From NCBI RefSeq assembly GCF_022631235.3, contig NZ_CP093310.2, forward strand, positions 2,914,001 through 2,978,000: a DNA stretch of 64,000 nt, given 5' to 3'. A program made the translations under genes and the position numbers. The DNA comes from Psychrobacter raelei. Lineage in GTDB: Bacteria > Pseudomonadota > Gammaproteobacteria > Pseudomonadales > Moraxellaceae. This document shows positions 28,894-49,670 of this stretch, in pieces. Below the pieces are notes generated by a model. It was not told where the DNA came from and did no database searches. It saw nothing but the letters and a program-made list of their open reading frames with translations. Positions within the stretch are counted from its first letter, which is position 1, and every line of letters begins with the position of its first letter.

Positions 28894-29160
28894 ATGTTCG
28901 ACCAAATAGAGCTCTTTGCTATTGAAAATCCCTGTATTGGCGTCTGTCAAAGCAATAAAAAAGGTTATTGCTTTGGGTGTCTGCGCAGCCGGACAGAGCG
29001 TCAATTGTGGCTCCAGATGACGGATGAACAAAAGCGTGAGGTGCTAAGGCTTATTATAGGCCGCAAAAAAAGAATAGAGCAAATGCGCCTACGCCAGCGT
29101 GAACAAATGGAACTAGACTTTGGTTCAGCAGAGGAGCTGCATTATTTATTTGATAATTAG
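28894..29160 (+). CDS. DUF1289 small cysteine-rich protein
   Basis: I chose the ATG at 28894 (88 residues) because GAGGTGAT lies seven bases upstream; a GTG at 28885 is in frame but sits inside that ribosome site. The family pattern is clear: NPCIGVC...GYCFGCLRSRTE (cysteines near 14, 18, 26 and 29), then a conserved tryptophan and EQKREVLRLI. The four cysteines probably bind a metal or Fe-S cluster. The C-terminal half is rich in R, E and Q and predicted helical. The function of the family is unknown. It stands alone, next to the second TnpB element. Confidence 0.85.
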   Translation: MFDQIELFAIENPCIGVCQSNKKGYCFGCLRSRTERQLWLQMTDEQKREVLRLIIGRKKRIEQMRLRQREQMELDFGSAEELHYLFDN

Positions 29161-29195
29161 CTACGGCAAACTATTACAATAAATGGCTTATAGTT

Positions 29196-30438
29196 TTGAC
29201 CTCCTCCCCTCGCTAAACCGAGGGGATTCCTACAACTAGACGGTCAAGCCCGACCGCAAGGATGTTCTTAGCAGCATTGATATCTCTATCATGCCATGTG
29301 CCACACTCAGCACACCTCCATCCTCTTATTCCAAGTCCCGCTCTACCTTTCGGACTACTATCACTTATTTTAAGACAGTGCGAACAGGTTTGGGTAGTGT
29401 AACTCTCATTTACTATCTCAAGCTGACAACCTGCATACTTGCATTTATAGTCCAGTTGTCTTTTGAGTTCAAACCATCCTGCATCGTATGTCGATTTAGC
29501 GAGCTTGGTCTTTTTATTGGTAAATGAGCGTGATTTAACATCACCAACCACAATCAAGGCATTATCCTTGACTAATTGGGTGGTGAATTTGTGTATGGCA
29601 TCTAATCTTGAGTTTTTGATCTTGGCATGGATTGCTTTGATACGCTGTTTGTTTTTCGCTCTTTGAGCTATTGCAAGCTTTTTAGCCCACTTTTGCGTTT
29701 GTTTGGTTGTCAGCTTGTCACCGTTTGATGTGGTAGCAGATTCCTTTAAGCCTAAGTCAATACCAACGCTGCCTTTGCCACTTACTTGTCTAGGAAAATC
29801 TTTGACGGTAATAGACGCATACCAACGGTTACGGCTGTCTTGCACTATCTCAAGCGTATTGATTTGATATAGGCTTAGATTATAGCTATCGAATACGTCT
29901 ATGATAAGCTTTTGACCTTTACAGAGCGATAGCTGTATGGTTGATTTCAGTGCTTTTTTACCTGTTTGTCTGGTATGTAGATACTTGATGGCTGATTTTT
30001 TAAAGGGTATCCAACCAAGCGATTTGCGTTTGGCATCGGGTCGGTTGGTTCGCCAATTGAGTTTGGCTTTTTTAAACTGTTTACGAGATTTGGCGTGAGT
30101 TTCATTGATAGCTTGTAAGGTTTGCGAGTGCAAGCCTAAATACTCACCACTGCCTTTGGTGTATTGGCTTAAATCATAGGCCCAAAAGTACTTACCTGTG
30201 CGTCTTAAATGCTCAAAGCTTAACGCATTAACATAGTTCCACGCATAGTTAACACTCCCAGCTAGTTTGTTTAGCTGGTTTGCATGTTTGTCTTTGATGC
30301 GTAGCTTGAGGGTTTTCATAGGGTTAGTATGGCGAGGTTAATTTTAACTTGCAATACTTTAAGTACTAATCACGACAGTGTGTGTCGCCTTATATCTACC
30401 CCCTGAAGTGGGTGGTTTTACGGCGACCGGTGATAAAA
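29196..30438 (-). mobile_element. TnpB-only IS200/IS605-type element, copy 2 (tnpB intact)
   Basis: It has the same ends as copy 1. At the right end, the hairpin CCCCTCG...CGAGGGG (29207-29226) overlaps the tnpB stop. At the left end, the hairpin around 30399-30414 finishes in GGTGATAAAA (about 30429-30438). The element lies between the DUF1289 gene and the 5S terminator of the most downstream rRNA operon. The two copies are roughly 90 percent or more identical by eye. No TnpA gene is present. Confidence 0.88.
29213..30319 (-). CDS. tnpB: TnpB-family RNA-guided nuclease (IS200/IS605 accessory protein), intact
   Basis: A 368-residue protein. The N-terminal helical/OrfB region runs to about 170. 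RuvC-I is VGIDLGLKE with D188. The RuvC-II strand reads ALIVVGDVKS (255-263), where most TnpBs have a glutamate at the position of G259; E305 in VNESYTTQT may take its role. Zinc-finger cysteines are C312, C315, C336 and C339. RuvC-III is HDRDINAAKN with D346. TnpB proteins cut DNA guided by an omega-RNA made from the element's right end and help retain the element at its donor site. Here the right-end hairpin overlaps the stop codon, as expected for an overlapping omega-RNA. Confidence 0.92.
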   Translation of the reverse strand: MKTLKLRIKDKHANQLNKLAGSVNYAWNYVNALSFEHLRRTGKYFWAYDLSQYTKGSGEYLGLHSQTLQAINETHAKSRKQFKKAKLNWRTNRPDAKRKSLGWIPFKKSAIKYLHTRQTGKKALKSTIQLSLCKGQKLIIDVFDSYNLSLYQINTLEIVQDSRNRWYASITVKDFPRQVSGKGSVGIDLGLKESATTSNGDKLTTKQTQKWAKKLAIAQRAKNKQRIKAIHAKIKNSRLDAIHKFTTQLVKDNALIVVGDVKSRSFTNKKTKLAKSTYDAGWFELKRQLDYKCKYAGCQLEIVNESYTTQTCSHCLKISDSSPKGRAGLGIRGWRCAECGTWHDRDINAAKNILAVGLDRLVVGIPSV

Positions 30439-30453
30439 CGCCCTGCAAAGGAA

Positions 30454-30483
30454 AAAGCCCCCATTCGGATGAATGGGGGCTTT
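30454..30483 (-). terminator. Terminator of rRNA operon 1 (most downstream)
   Basis: AAAGCCCCCATTC pairs with GAATGGGGGCTTT across GGAT and is followed by T on the minus strand, directly after the 5S gene. Confidence 0.92.
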
Positions 30484-30494
30484 AAGGTATAGGG

Positions 30495-30609
30495 AGCTGA
30501 CGATGACCTACTCTCACATGGGCGAACCACACTACCATTGGCGCGACGATGTTTCACTTCTGAGTTCGAGAAGGGATCAGGTGGTTCCATCGTGCTATTG
30601 TCGTCAGCA
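30495..30609 (-). rRNA. rrf: 5S rRNA, operon 1
   Basis: The helix I arms GCTGACGA and TCGTCAGC bound the 115-nt gene. The interior carries the typical 5S stretch CCTGATCCCTTCTCGAACTC and GAAGTGAAAC. End positions are accurate to a few bases. Confidence 0.93.
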
Positions 30610-30772
30610 AAGGGGGTATAGATATGAGTTGGTTAAGGGTGAGCTTAACTTTGATTTGACTATTATATCAAGAACCTGAATCAAGTCACTGTTAATAAGT
30701 GATTATTTATAAATGATTATCAGGATGATATCGAAATAATTATAGCTTATACAAAACCACTTGGGTGTTGTA

Positions 30773-33625
<2,853 letters not shown>

Positions 33626-34040
33626 ATACAACCCCAAGTAGTCTTGGTTCGCTAAGCTTTTATTTACTATTGGTTAAAGACAACCTCGAAGTAATCCGAG
33701 GTGTTTTAACCAATGCATAAATCTAGTTCTTAACAGGTTGTTTGTCGTAATTATAACGATATCACCTTGATAATTTACGCTTGATTCAGTTCTCTTTACT
33801 TTGTAACCAACCCCTTGGGATAACAACTGATGTCATTAAAAGGTTGGTTACTGGTTAGACAATGGCTCAGTGAATGATTCATCGTCTAACCGTATTACAA
33901 CTCATATCTATGTTTTTAAATAGTAATAACGCTGTCATCCAGTCGTCATATAGTTTCTGTATAAAACAGAAGTAAGTAATCGTTTTATCAATTGCTTAAT
34001 TCTGGCTTATATCTTTTCACTCTTAAATCTGTATCCAATA
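33626..34040 (-). other. 23S-to-tRNA-Ala internal spacer, operon 1 (long form)
   Basis: The spacer is 415 bp with no gene. It contains a strong hairpin at 33670-33713 (TTGGTTAAA ... ACCTCG / CGAGGT ... TTTAACCAA). A block of about 97 bp including this hairpin is absent from the matching spacer of operon 3. The 33626-33640 part belongs to the 23S processing stem. Confidence 0.8.
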
Positions 34041-34116
34041 TGGTGGAGCCAAGGAGAGTCGAACTCCTGACCTCCTGCGTGCAAGGCAGGCGCTCTACCA
34101 ACTGAGCTATGGCCCC
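34041..34116 (-). tRNA. alaT: tRNA-Ala (TGC), operon 1
   Basis: A 76-nt cloverleaf running from GGGGCCATAGCTCAG to CTCCACCA with encoded CCA. The anticodon loop CTTGCAC gives TGC. Confidence 0.97.
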
Positions 34117-34247
34117 TGAGCGAGGATACAGTCAAAGCACTGCTTTGACCCGAGCGCAAGAGAATTTTCCTTAAAGGGAAAATTCTAAAAGCCCAATTTC
34201 CTAGTAGAGCTTGAAACCTCTTAGGCTTCACTGTACTCAGAGATAAG

Positions 34248-34324
34248 TGGTGGGTCTGATAAGACTTGAACTTATGACCCCCGCGTTATCAACACGGTGC
34301 TCTAACCAGCTGAGCTACAGACCC
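34248..34324 (-). tRNA. ileT: tRNA-Ile (GAT), operon 1
   Basis: A 77-nt cloverleaf from GGGTCTGTAGCTCAG to GACCCACCA with encoded CCA. The anticodon loop TTGATAA gives GAT. It is separated from tRNA-Ala by 131 bp that hold two hairpins (GTCAAAGCA / TGCTTTGAC-type and AGAATTTTCC / GGGAAAATTCT). Confidence 0.97.
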
Positions 34325-34385
34325 TTAAGAGCTTGCTAAATCAAAGAACAACTTGTTGTGAATTCTTGCTGACCGGATGCGTCAA

Positions 34386-35920
<1,535 letters not shown>

Positions 35921-36247
35921 AATCTTGCTATGAAGCTCTTTAAAGAAGCTTCTAAACTTGGCTCATTCAATACTAGCAAATTGCTTTTCCGTATGTTTCA
36001 TATAATGAATTAACTTCGAGTTTTTCTACTAATAAAGAATGATAATTTTTATAGTTAGTCACATCACCGAAAAGATGACGTCCCAACTTTAATTTTTAGC
36101 ATCCTAAATCAGCAAAAATCCACACAAGTTGTTCTTTGATTTAAGCTTTTAAATAATTACTTAGCTTGTCGTCCAAGCCTAAGTTATATCTTTGCTTAGC
36201 ATCGTTGTTATTAATTAGTAACACCGTTATCGCTGAGCAGGCTGACT

Positions 36248-36275
36248 ATTATATAGATTTTAATATCGTTGTCAA
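36248..36275 (-). promoter_or_regulatory. rRNA promoter P2, operon 1
   Basis: TTGACA and TATAAT are separated by 16 bp on the minus strand, about 330 bp upstream of 16S. Confidence 0.88.
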
Positions 36276-36355
36276 CACTTAATTTTATTCTTTTCTAAGC
36301 TGACTGGCTTTCAATCTCTCGATTTATTGCCCTATGTCCGTCTTAGTGAGGGCGT

Positions 36356-36383
36356 ATTATAGAGGGTTTATTTTTTGAGTCAA
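36356..36383 (-). promoter_or_regulatory. rRNA promoter P1, operon 1
   Basis: TTGACT and TATAAT are separated by 16 bp on the minus strand, followed by an ACGCC start region typical of rRNA promoters. Confidence 0.88.
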
Positions 36384-36606
36384 CCCTTAATTCAATATTT
36401 TCTACTATTTTCTCTAATTAGACTCAGTTTTAAGTGATGAAGGCCTAAATTGCTGGATATATTGCCAATTAAACTAGGCAAGTCATAGACTTAATAATCA
36501 ACGATATTTATAACACTGCAAAGATTACCTCTACATAATCTTGTGTTCATTAAATGAAAGATTACTCTAGTAGATGTGCGATCTTTAAAAACTCTCGGCA
36601 AAGGAA

Positions 36607-36636
36607 AAAGCCCCCATTCGGATGAATGGGGGCTTT
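36607..36636 (-). terminator. Terminator of rRNA operon 2
   Basis: Identical to the operon 1 terminator: AAAGCCCCCATTC / GAATGGGGGCTTT with a T run on the minus strand. Confidence 0.92.
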
Positions 36637-36647
36637 AAGGTATAGGG

Positions 36648-36762
36648 AGCTGACGATGACCTACTCTCACATGGGCGAACCACACTACCATTGGCGCGAC
36701 GATGTTTCACTTCTGAGTTCGAGAAGGGATCAGGTGGTTCCATCGTGCTATTGTCGTCAGCA
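36648..36762 (-). rRNA. rrf: 5S rRNA, operon 2
   Basis: The same sequence as the operon 1 copy, displaced by exactly 6153 bp. Confidence 0.93.
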
Positions 36763-36925
36763 AAGGGGGTATAGATATGAGTTGGTTAAGGGTGAGCTTA
36801 ACTTTGATTTGACTATTATATCAAGAACCTGAATCAAGTCACTGTTAATAAGTGATTATTTATAAATGATTATCAGGATGATATCGAAATAATTATAGCT
36901 TATACAAAACCACTTGGGTGTTGTA

Positions 36926-39778
<2,853 letters not shown>

Positions 39779-40193
39779 ATACAACCCCAAGTAGTCTTGG
39801 TTCGCTAAGCTTTTATTTACTATTGGTTAAAGACAACCTCGAAGTAATCCGAGGTGTTTTAACCAATGCATAAATCTAGTTCTTAACAGGTTGTTTGTCG
39901 TAATTATAACGATATCACCTTGATAATTTACGCTTGATTCAGTTCTCTTTACTTTGTAACCAACCCCTTGGGATAACAACTGATGTCATTAAAAGGTTGG
40001 TTACTGGTTAGACAATGGCTCAGTGAATGATTCATCGTCTAACCGTATTACAACTCATATCTATGTTTTTAAATAGTAATAACGCTGTCATCCAGTCGTC
40101 ATATAGTTTCTGTATAAAACAGAAGTAAGTAATCGTTTTATCAATTGCTTAATTCTGGCTTATATCTTTTCACTCTTAAATCTGTATCCAATA
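39779..40193 (-). other. 23S-to-tRNA-Ala internal spacer, operon 2 (long form)
   Basis: No gene. The sequence matches the operon 1 spacer, including the 44-bp hairpin (39823-39866). Confidence 0.8.
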
Positions 40194-40269
40194 TGGTGGA
40201 GCCAAGGAGAGTCGAACTCCTGACCTCCTGCGTGCAAGGCAGGCGCTCTACCAACTGAGCTATGGCCCC
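40194..40269 (-). tRNA. alaU: tRNA-Ala (TGC), operon 2
   Basis: Identical to the operon 1 tRNA-Ala, anticodon TGC, CCA encoded. Confidence 0.97.
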
Positions 40270-40400
40270 TGAGCGAGGATACAGTCAAAGCACTGCTTTG
40301 ACCCGAGCGCAAGAGAATTTTCCTTAAAGGGAAAATTCTAAAAGCCCAATTTCCTAGTAGAGCTTGAAACCTCTTAGGCTTCACTGTACTCAGAGATAAG

Positions 40401-40477
40401 TGGTGGGTCTGATAAGACTTGAACTTATGACCCCCGCGTTATCAACACGGTGCTCTAACCAGCTGAGCTACAGACCC
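40401..40477 (-). tRNA. ileU: tRNA-Ile (GAT), operon 2
   Basis: Identical to the operon 1 tRNA-Ile, anticodon GAT, CCA encoded. Confidence 0.97.
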
Positions 40478-40538
40478 TTAAGAGCTTGCTAAATCAAAGA
40501 ACAACTTGTTGTGAATTCTTGCTGACCGGATGCGTCAA

Positions 40539-42073
<1,535 letters not shown>

Positions 42074-42400
42074 AATCTTGCTATGAAGCTCTTTAAAGAA
42101 GCTTCTAAACTTGGCTCATTCAATACTAGCAAATTGCTTTTCCGTATGTTTCATATAATGAATTAACTTCGAGTTTTTCTACTAATAAAGAATGATAATT
42201 TTTATAGTTAGTCACATCACCGAAAAGATGACGTCCCAACTTTAATTTTTAGCATCCTAAATCAGCAAAAATCCACACAAGTTGTTCTTTGATTTAAGCT
42301 TTTAAATAATTACTTAGCTTGTCGTCCAAGCCTAAGTTATATCTTTGCTTAGCATCGTTGTTATTAATTAGTAACACCGTTATCGCTGAGCAGGCTGACT

Positions 42401-42428
42401 ATTATATAGATTTTAATATCGTTGTCAA
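42401..42428 (-). promoter_or_regulatory. rRNA promoter P2, operon 2
   Basis: TTGACA and TATAAT with 16-bp spacing, identical to operon 1 P2. Confidence 0.88.
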
Positions 42429-42508
42429 CACTTAATTTTATTCTTTTCTAAGCTGACTGGCTTTCAATCTCTCGATTTGTTGCCCGATGTTCGTCTTAGT
42501 GAGGGCGT

Positions 42509-42536
42509 ATTATAGAGGGTTTATTTTTTGAGTCAA
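42509..42536 (-). promoter_or_regulatory. rRNA promoter P1, operon 2
   Basis: TTGACT and TATAAT with 16-bp spacing, identical to operon 1 P1. Confidence 0.88.
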
Positions 42537-42756
42537 CCCTTAATTCAATATTTTCTACTATTTTCTCTAATTAGACTCAGTTTTAAGTGATGAAGGCCTA
42601 AGTTGCTGGATATATTGCCAATTAAACTAGGCAAGTCATAGACTTAATAATCAACGATATTTATAACACTGCAAAGATTACCTCTACATAATCTTGTGTT
42701 CATTAAATGAAAGATCACTCTAGTAGATGTGCGATCTTTAAAACCCCCTGCAAAGG

Positions 42757-42790
42757 AAAAAGCCCCCACTCGGCATGAGCGGGGGCTTTT
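42757..42790 (-). terminator. Terminator of rRNA operon 3
   Basis: AAAAGCCCCC and GGGGGCTTTT form the base of the stem, with CTC / GAG above. The loop sequence (CGGCATG) differs from the other two operons, but the position after 5S is the same. Confidence 0.9.
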
Positions 42791-42801
42791 AAGGTATAGG
42801 G

Positions 42802-42916
42802 AGCTGACGATGACCTACTCTCACATGGGCGAACCACACTACCATTGGCGCGACGATGTTTCACTTCTGAGTTCGAGAAGGGATCAGGTGGTTCCATCGT
42901 GCTATTGTCGTCAGCA
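42802..42916 (-). rRNA. rrf: 5S rRNA, operon 3
   Basis: The same 5S sequence as the other operons. Confidence 0.93.
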
Positions 42917-43105
42917 AAGGGGGTATAGATATGAGTTGGTTAAGGGTGAGCTTAACTTTGATTTGACTATTATATCAAGAACCTGAATCAAGTCACTGTT
43001 TATAGTGATTATTTATAAATGATTATCAGGATGATATCGAAATAATTATAGCTTGCTCTTACTCTTTTTTATAAAGAGAGAGCTACAAACCACTTGGGTG
43101 TTGTA
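42917..43105 (-). other. 5S-23S spacer of operon 3 with an extra hairpin
   Basis: It is 26 bp longer than in operons 1 and 2. The extra DNA (about 43055-43083) forms GCTCT..CTCTTT / AAAGAG..AGAGC and sits at the base of the 23S processing stem. Confidence 0.75.
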
Positions 43106-45958
<2,853 letters not shown>

Positions 45959-46293
45959 ATACAACCCCAAAGGGTCTTTAGTCTGTAATTATAACGATAT
46001 CACCTTGATAATTTACGCTTGATTCAGTTCTCTTTACTTTGTAACCAACCCCTTGGGATAACAACTGATGTCATTAAAAGGTTGGTTACTGGTTAGACAA
46101 TGGCTCAGTGAATGATTCATCGTCTAACCGTATTACAACTCATATCTATGTTTTTAAATAGTAATAACGCTGTCATCCAGTCGTCATATAATTTCTGTAT
46201 AAAACAGAAGTAAGTAATCGTTTCTAGCTTTTTATACTAGCCAATTGCTTAATTCTGGCTTATGTCTTTTCACTCTTAAATCTGCTTCCAATA
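45959..46293 (-). other. 23S-to-tRNA-Ala internal spacer, operon 3 (short form)
   Basis: No gene. Compared with operons 1 and 2 it lacks about 97 bp next to the 23S (14 nt instead of 111 between CCCCAA and GTAATTATAACG). It carries an extra CTAGCTTTTTATACTAGC-like insertion at about 46223-46240. Confidence 0.8.
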
Positions 46294-46369
46294 TGGTGGA
46301 GCCAAGGAGAGTCGAACTCCTGACCTCCTGCGTGCAAGGCAGGCGCTCTACCAACTGAGCTATGGCCCC
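46294..46369 (-). tRNA. alaV: tRNA-Ala (TGC), operon 3
   Basis: Identical tRNA sequence, anticodon TGC, CCA encoded. Confidence 0.97.
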
Positions 46370-46379
46370 GTATTATAAG

Positions 46380-46456
46380 TGGTGGGTCTGATAAGACTTG
46401 AACTTATGACCCCCGCGTTATCAACACGGTGCTCTAACCAGCTGAGCTACAGACCC
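46380..46456 (-). tRNA. ileV: tRNA-Ile (GAT), operon 3
   Basis: Identical tRNA sequence, anticodon GAT. Only 10 bp separate it from tRNA-Ala, against 131 bp in the other operons. Confidence 0.97.
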
Positions 46457-46517
46457 TTAAGAGCTTGCTAAATCAAAGAACAACTTGTTGTGAATTCTTG
46501 CTGACCGGATGCGTCAA

Positions 46518-48052
<1,535 letters not shown>

Positions 48053-48370
48053 AATCTTGCTATGAAGCTCTTTAAAGAAGCTTCTAAACTTGGCTCATTC
48101 AATACTAGCAAATTGCTTTTCCGTATGTTTCATATAATGAATTAACTTCGAGTTTTTCTACTAATAAAGAATGATAATTTTTATAGTTAGTCACATCACC
48201 GAAAAGATGACGTCCCAACTTTAATTTTTAGCATCCTAAATCAGCAAAAATCCACACAAGTTGTTCTTTGATTTAAGCTTTTAAATAGTTGACTTATTAC
48301 GTCGTCCGTATTAAGTTAATCACACTAAGAGAAGTTTAAGCAATTTGCTTTCCTACTTAGCGAGCCATCC

Positions 48371-48398
48371 AGTATACCATCAATTCGGTATGTGTCAA
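48371..48398 (-). promoter_or_regulatory. rRNA promoter P2, operon 3
   Basis: TTGACA and TATACT with 16-bp spacing on the minus strand. The surrounding sequence differs from P2 of the other operons. Confidence 0.82.
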
Positions 48399-48479
48399 GC
48401 TTTTGTTTTAATTCGTTTCATCAGGTAACAATCTCTAAATCTTATCGATTATCAATCCCGTTGTCCCGATGAGGTGCGT

Positions 48480-48507
48480 ATTATAGACGCTTTATTTTCT
48501 TAGTCAA
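48480..48507 (-). promoter_or_regulatory. rRNA promoter P1, operon 3
   Basis: TTGACT and TATAAT with 16-bp spacing, followed by ACGC as in the other P1 promoters. The spacer sequence differs. Confidence 0.87.
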
Positions 48508-48727
48508 GGGCTTTTTTCGCTTTATTTGATTTTTTATCGTTTGGTGTATTACCAATCTTATTTTAACCAAATCCACTAAAGTGCTTCCTTAACAGGAGAT
48601 AAAGTATACTAGACTCTAGAAGATTAAGCAAACAGCCTGAGTTAATTTTATTAATAAAATCAAAATTTTGACATAGCCCACTCTCTTTTCATCTTATCTA
48701 TGCGCTGGTTTTTCTGTCCACTAGCGA

Positions 48728-49363
48728 TTAGAGCTTCCCCATCGCTTGGAAGAAATCCCGATAAGCGGCTACTTTTTTATCTAAAGCCAGTGGATACGCA
48801 CGAGAGGTCGATGGCAACCTATATAAAGTAAGCTGACGCCCACCATAGTTATAGTCTATATGCTGATTGGTTTTGGGCATCTTAGATTTAGGAATAGCTT
48901 TGCCTTGCTCTTGCGCTAATAAGTCCATCAGGATTTCTGTCGCTTTACCGCCAGTGGTAAATAGTACGTCAACTTTTGGAACTTGGTTCAATACCTGCTT
49001 TAAATTAACCGCTTCTACAATGGTTAAGTCCTTATCTGCAGCATTACCTTGCTCACGGATGGCTTTTTTTACGGTGGGACACGAGGCAATAGCGTGCTGA
49101 CTCAAAAAATCCTTAATACGCTCAGGATCAAAGCGCTTCTCATCGCCCACACGAAAGTAGTCTGCATCATCAAAAAACACCCGGCCATATATACGCCACA
49201 TATCATTATAGAAGTTAGGATAATGAAATGGCATCGCCCACTTATCTTGGGTTGGTGGAAAAGTTCCCATCATCATGATAGTAGCATTGCTGGGTAGCAC
49301 TGGCTTAAAGGGATGACTCTCTATAGGCAGCTCTTGCAAATGGTTTTCTCTTGTCGAACTCAA
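48728..49363 (-). CDS. Uracil-DNA glycosylase superfamily protein
   Basis: A 211-residue protein. GTFPP at 33-37 followed by FHYPNFYNDMWRIYG matches the motif 1 region of a UDG-superfamily group found in diverse bacteria. VLFTTGGKATE lies mid-protein, and LPSTSRAYPLALDKK near the C-terminus fits the DNA-intercalation (motif 2) loop. It probably removes uracil or a related damaged base; specificity is unknown. The start is a TTG with AAGGAG eight bases upstream, and no ATG exists before residue 30, so I accept the TTG. The gene lies alone upstream of the rRNA array. Confidence 0.83.
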   Translation of the reverse strand: MSSTRENHLQELPIESHPFKPVLPSNATIMMMGTFPPTQDKWAMPFHYPNFYNDMWRIYGRVFFDDADYFRVGDEKRFDPERIKDFLSQHAIASCPTVKKAIREQGNAADKDLTIVEAVNLKQVLNQVPKVDVLFTTGGKATEILMDLLAQEQGKAIPKSKMPKTNQHIDYNYGGRQLTLYRLPSTSRAYPLALDKKVAAYRDFFQAMGKL

Positions 49364-49670
49364 GGGATTAGCTCCTTATTTTGTCTCTTGTTATTTTTTT
49401 AAAATCAACGTGATTATTGCTTTTTATTTCACTGGGTAAGTACTTGAGTTTTAAATAGTGTTTTTAAAATAGCTTGTAACATAGAGTATCTGAACTACGA
49501 AGTCTGTCAGTTGCTTTTGTTTTATTGGTATAATTGTTTTGTTAACTGCATTCCATATGTTTGGGTGCAGCATTTTTTTATCCAATTTATATTGTCACTT
49601 GTATCCCCTTGATACTCTGCCCTAAATTCAAGCCCGCTGTTCCCACACAGACGATGCTCAAAGAGGTTTT
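49364..49670. other. Divergent spacer between the glycosylase gene and upp
   Basis: The 307 bp hold no open frame. They contain an extended -10 promoter for upp (49526-49534) and a weak hairpin with a T run (49546-49577). AGAGG just before the upp ATG is the ribosome site. Confidence 0.6.
49526..49534 (+). promoter_or_regulatory. Extended -10 promoter of upp
   Basis: TGGTATAAT is a perfect extended -10 (TGn plus TATAAT). No good -35 hexamer lies at the normal distance, which is acceptable for this promoter class. Confidence 0.6.

Larger units (their letters stand above)
35921..36606 (-). other. Leader and promoter region of operon 1, downstream of the operon 2 terminator
   Basis: The roughly 690 bp hold two promoters (36248-36275 and 36356-36383), a BoxA-like CTTCTTTAAAGA at about 35935-35946 and the upstream half of the 16S processing stem (36121-36143). 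No coding sequence is seen. Nearly the same DNA lies upstream of operon 2, with only a few base changes. Confidence 0.8.
42074..42756 (-). other. Leader and promoter region of operon 2
   Basis: This matches the operon 1 leader except for scattered single-base changes (for example gatttgttgcccgatgttcg against gatttattgccctatgtccg near 42475). It contains P2, P1 and the 16S stem arm. The end nearest operon 3 differs around its terminator. Confidence 0.8.
48053..48727 (-). other. Leader and promoter region of operon 3
   Basis: The first 230 bp or so next to 16S match the other leaders, including the processing-stem arm. Beyond about 48290 the sequence is unrelated to operons 1 and 2. It contains its own P2 and P1 and then AT-rich DNA up to the glycosylase gene, with no supported open frame. 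Confidence 0.8.

Noticed and set aside
34007..34231. A 74-codon minus-strand frame over tRNA-Ala
   Set aside because: It is made of the tRNA and spacer sequence, and is absent from operon 3.
49049..49297. Plus-strand frame opposite the glycosylase gene
   Set aside because: It is antisense to a recognised gene and shows no motif.
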